Shown: one piece after another, positions 5,938 through 7,567 of the stretch
How the letters are laid out: the number at the start of each line of letters is the position of its first letter
How positions within the stretch are numbered: the first letter of the stretch is position 1
The notes under the pieces: model-generated
Databases searched by the model: none
The model's input: the letters and a program-made list of their open reading frames with translations, nothing else
Told to the model about the DNA's origin: nothing
Assembly (NCBI GenBank): GCA_028816945.1
Contig: JAPPQG010000018.1
Location: 1 to 7,567, forward strand
Reading direction: 5' to 3'
DNA: 7,567 nt
DNA from: Alphaproteobacteria bacterium
Lineage (GTDB): Bacteria; Pseudomonadota; Alphaproteobacteria; RS24
Position numbers and translations under genes: made by a program

Positions 5938-6348
5938 TCAATCCCTATTTGAATTTTGTTCTGCTCTTTTGGTGAGATAATCATGTAGATTATTTTTTTT
6001 GTAATTCGTCTCTGGCGGTATCTCATTTAATTCGACAGAAAAGCCAAATGGACGGTTTGCAAATACGGGTTCTAGCCATTCGGCTAAATGCTGAAATATT
6101 TGTTCGGCCGCTTTGCTGCGCGTCTCCTCATCACGCCCATAACCAACCCGCATATGAATATGAATAAATCCATTATCGGGGTGACCATCGGCAATTTTGA
6201 AATCATCTACCACATGCAAGCGCACTTTAATACCGCCGGGCTTAAATATACCAGTCGCAAGGGCAATTTTATGTGTTTCATCTATAAAGGCTTGCTTATC
6301 GACATGACCTTCAAGGTTTTTCGTATATTCAATAATTAAATGCGGCAT
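5938..6348 (-). CDS. hpaF: 5-carboxymethyl-2-hydroxymuconate isomerase (HpaF-like, tautomerase superfamily)
   Basis: The protein has 136 residues (E. coli HpaF has about 126). It should convert 5-carboxymethyl-2-hydroxymuconate to its oxo tautomer after the semialdehyde dehydrogenase step. Matches to HpaF run along the chain: MPHLIIEYT at the start, ATGIFKPGGIKVRLH (31-45), IADGHPDNGFIHIHMRVGYGR (52-72) and ETNYKKNNLHDYL near the end. Pro2 becomes the N-terminal catalytic proline once Met is removed, which decides the start: an upstream in-frame GTG at 6372 would bury the proline, so 6348 is chosen. The ribosome site before it is weak (GAG within TAAATGAGCC), so translation probably depends on the upstream gene, whose stop lies 28 bases before. 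The extra ~10 C-terminal residues are polar (KRAEQNSNRD). Confidence 0.9.
   Translation of the reverse strand: MPHLIIEYTKNLEGHVDKQAFIDETHKIALATGIFKPGGIKVRLHVVDDFKIADGHPDNGFIHIHMRVGYGRDEETRSKAAEQIFQHLAEWLEPVFANRPFGFSVELNEIPPETNYKKNNLHDYLTKRAEQNSNRD
5942..5947 (-). promoter_or_regulatory. Ribosome binding site of the HpaE-like gene, inside the end of the HpaF-like gene
   Basis: On the minus strand TAGGGA lies five bases before the ATG at 5936. It sits within the last codons of the isomerase gene, whose TGA (5940-5938) precedes the ATG by one base. It supports 5936 as the true start and coupled translation. Confidence 0.7.
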
Positions 6349-6354
6349 TGTTGG

Positions 6355-6390
6355 CTCATTTAGTCTCGGCACTCATTTATGACTCATCTA
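6355..6390 (-). repeat. Three spaced TAAATGAG-type copies at the LigB-like/HpaF-like junction
   Basis: On the minus strand TAGATGAG (6390-6383), TAAATGAG (6379-6372) and TAAATGAG (6362-6355) follow one another. The middle copy holds the LigB-like stop TAA (6379-6377) directly joined to an ATG, which opens a six-codon minigene (MSAETK, then TGA at 6358-6356). That minigene ends seven bases before the isomerase ATG. It may pass ribosomes along; this is inference. Confidence 0.45.
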
Positions 6391-7204
6391 AATCTACCAT
6401 AGCAATCGTGCAACCGACTGCATAAATTGGAATGGGTGCGTAAAATGCAATATTTATTTTTCGCCCTTCCACCGCCCCGGCAAGGGCAATAAAGGTGCGG
6501 ATTTCAGCACCCCCTTGCCCTGCATCAGCATAAACCGCCTCATCATTATATGCTAAAAGGGCTGTTTTATCATTGCGTGCAAATTTGTCTAAAAAATCCC
6601 TATCCCATGCCTCATTTATTTTGCCCGAATTGGGTGTTGCCGGCCAATGCGATATGCCGCCCGTTGCCACAATGGCGATACGTTCATCGACAAAATCACA
6701 CGCTTTGCGCAAAGCTTTGCCAAACGCCCAAGCCCGTTTTAATGGCGTAAAGGGGGCTGTTTGGCAATTTATATTGACGGGAATAATGTCAATATCATAA
6801 TTGGGCGTTAAAAAATGGAGCGGCACCATAATCCCATGGTCACATTTCCATTCCTCACTATATGCAAGGTCAATATCTTGCATAATAGTCTTTATGAGTC
6901 GGAAAGAGAGGTTTGCATTGCCGGGAATTTTCCGCCTTTTAATTTTTAGCCAATCAGGATCCTCAATCGGCCCTTCATAATAAGGTGCCGCCCCCATTGC
7001 ATAAGCGGGCATATTATCCATAAAGAAATTAGCAAAATGTTCGGCGGCAATGACAATCAGCGCATCTGGTTTGGCTGCTTCTAATTGCTGGCGCATGATA
7101 TTAAAATTAGCAAAAAATGGTTCGCGCAATTCAGCTGGCGCGCGTTCAGCGCGTGCCGTAATGCCCGGCGCATGGCTACACAGACCAGCAAATACCAAAC
7201 TCAT
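6377..7204 (-). CDS. Class III extradiol ring-cleavage dioxygenase, catalytic (LigB-like) subunit
   Basis: The protein has 275 residues. LigB-family enzymes hold non-heme Fe(II) and open catecholic rings beside the hydroxyls. The LigB ligand pattern is intact: H11 in GLCSHAPG, H56 in AEHFANFF and E234 in GQGGAEIRTF correspond to His12, His61 and Glu242 of protocatechuate 4,5-dioxygenase LigB, and H186 in GGISHWP to its catalytic His195. DHG at 122-124 with PLHFL and KINEAWDRDFLDKF (195-208) are also typical. In canonical homoprotocatechuate operons this step is done by HpaD, a single-chain member of the same superfamily; here a LigA-like subunit is encoded just upstream, so a two-subunit enzyme is expected. 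The ATG overlaps the upstream stop as ATGA (7204-7201). The substrate may be homoprotocatechuate, protocatechuate or another catechol; sequence alone does not decide. Confidence 0.9.
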   Translation of the reverse strand: MSLVFAGLCSHAPGITARAERAPAELREPFFANFNIMRQQLEAAKPDALIVIAAEHFANFFMDNMPAYAMGAAPYYEGPIEDPDWLKIKRRKIPGNANLSFRLIKTIMQDIDLAYSEEWKCDHGIMVPLHFLTPNYDIDIIPVNINCQTAPFTPLKRAWAFGKALRKACDFVDERIAIVATGGISHWPATPNSGKINEAWDRDFLDKFARNDKTALLAYNDEAVYADAGQGGAEIRTFIALAGAVEGRKINIAFYAPIPIYAVGCTIAMVDLDES

Positions 7205-7521
7205 ACCGCCCCACCCGCGCCGCCATCAATCGTTACATAAGATCCTGCGCGCACTTCGCCATATTTCGCTAACCCATCTTTCATGGCTTGAATATAATCA
7301 TCCCATGCCAAGCCGCGATAGGCCGCATAATGCATAAGTAATTGCCCATTGACACCCATGACATAAAGCAGGCCAATATCCGCTTCACGCAAAGCGCAAG
7401 CTTCTTCATCTGTTAAATCATAATTGGCTAATATCATATCCGCATTAGCCGCAAAGCCCGTCTGTAATTTTGTGTCGCGGTTAATATTATAGATAAATTT
7501 TTGAACATAATAGAGGCTCAC
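7201..7521 (-). CDS. LigA-like small (alpha) subunit of the extradiol dioxygenase
   Basis: The protein has 106 residues. LigA-type subunits are small helical proteins that cap the active site of the LigB-type subunit and carry no iron ligands. Family features are YYVQKFIYNINRD (4-16), an acidic helix start LTDEE (36-40), the ALREADIGLLYVMGVNGQLL block (43-62) and an aromatic AAYRGLAWDDY (66-76). The C-terminal tail is Gly/Ala-rich (GGAGGAV). The start is a GTG, fixed by GGAGAG five bases upstream (7532-7527 on this strand). The stop overlaps the next ATG by four bases, which should give matched synthesis of the two subunits. It is the first gene of the operon that can be seen; only 46 bases remain to its left in transcription direction, so an upstream gene cannot be excluded. 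Confidence 0.88.
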   Translation of the reverse strand: MSLYYVQKFIYNINRDTKLQTGFAANADMILANYDLTDEEACALREADIGLLYVMGVNGQLLMHYAAYRGLAWDDYIQAMKDGLAKYGEVRAGSYVTIDGGAGGAV

Positions 7522-7526
7522 AATTT

Positions 7527-7532
7527 CTCTCC
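7527..7532 (-). promoter_or_regulatory. Ribosome binding site that fixes a GTG start
   Basis: GGAGAG on the minus strand lies five bases before the GTG at 7521-7519. No ATG in frame is closer, and the LigA-family homology begins at once after the GTG. Confidence 0.75.
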
Positions 7533-7543
7533 AAATGCGCTAA

Positions 7544-7562
7544 TATGATAATGTCATAATGT
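7544..7562. promoter_or_regulatory. Small dyad and direct repeat before the dioxygenase operon
   Basis: TATGA (7544-7548) and TCATA (7554-7558) form a 15-bp inverted repeat. ATAATGT also occurs twice in direct order at 7548-7554 and 7556-7562. They lie 23-41 bases upstream of the GTG start, where an operator or promoter could be. The sequence is very AT-rich, so chance is a real possibility. Confidence 0.3.
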
Positions 7563-7567
7563 TATAA

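Noticed and set aside
5937..6026. Thirty-codon N-terminal extension of the HpaE-like gene
   Set aside because: It overlaps the isomerase coding sequence, has no family similarity, and the ATG at 5936 has its own ribosome site.
6349..6372. In-frame GTG at 6372 as the start of the HpaF-like gene
   Set aside because: It would add eight residues before Met-Pro and hide the catalytic N-terminal proline that defines the tautomerase family.

Overview
The window comes from a Gram-negative bacterium, most likely a moderately AT-leaning proteobacterium and possibly an alphaproteobacterium. The signs are a sigma-54 activator, two lipoproteins with LSAC lipoboxes, a Sec-exported alkylsulfatase-like enzyme and proteobacterial-type aromatic-ring-cleavage genes. 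No rRNA, tRNA, CRISPR array, transposase or phage gene is visible. The species cannot be named from the sequence.

Layout, left to right: (1) 3-776 (+), the C-terminal part of a sigma-54-dependent activator (end of the AAA+ domain, a low-complexity linker and a Fis-type HTH), cut by the left edge. (2) 819-2291 (-), an exported metallo-beta-lactamase-fold protein of the alkylsulfatase (SdsA1/BDS1) type, convergent with the regulator. (3) 2490-3266 (+), a 2-oxopent-4-enoate hydratase of the DmpE/XylJ/MhpD kind, divergent from the sulfatase and with its own sigma-70-like promoter. (4) 3479-3916 and 3926-4402 (+), two coupled small lipoproteins, the first BamE/SmpA-like and the second unassigned, in an AT-richer stretch. 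(5) 7521-4416 (-), a compact four-gene operon read leftwards: LigA-like dioxygenase small subunit, LigB-like catalytic subunit, HpaF-like isomerase and HpaE-like semialdehyde dehydrogenase. Its genes overlap or lie 1 to 28 bases apart.

The operon encodes a contiguous piece of an extradiol (meta) cleavage pathway. A two-subunit class III dioxygenase opens a catecholic ring, the HpaE-like enzyme oxidises the resulting semialdehyde to a hydroxymuconate-type acid, and the HpaF-like enzyme isomerises that acid. A decarboxylase (HpaG/DmpH type) would normally follow, then a hydratase such as the one at 2490-3266, then an aldolase. The decarboxylase and aldolase are not in the window. HpaE and HpaF point to homoprotocatechuate or a similar carboxymethyl-catechol. 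The dioxygenase is LigAB-type rather than single-subunit HpaD, and the hydratase looks more like DmpE/MhpD than HpaH, so the pathway looks like a mosaic and its true substrate is open.

At fine scale, several gene edges carry short imperfect tandem duplications: four copies of about 14 bp across both stop codons at 768-822, two 18-bp copies starting at the hydratase stop, two 15-bp copies just inside the sulfatase start codon, and two 30-bp copies in the regulator linker. These are the least expected sequence structures seen here.
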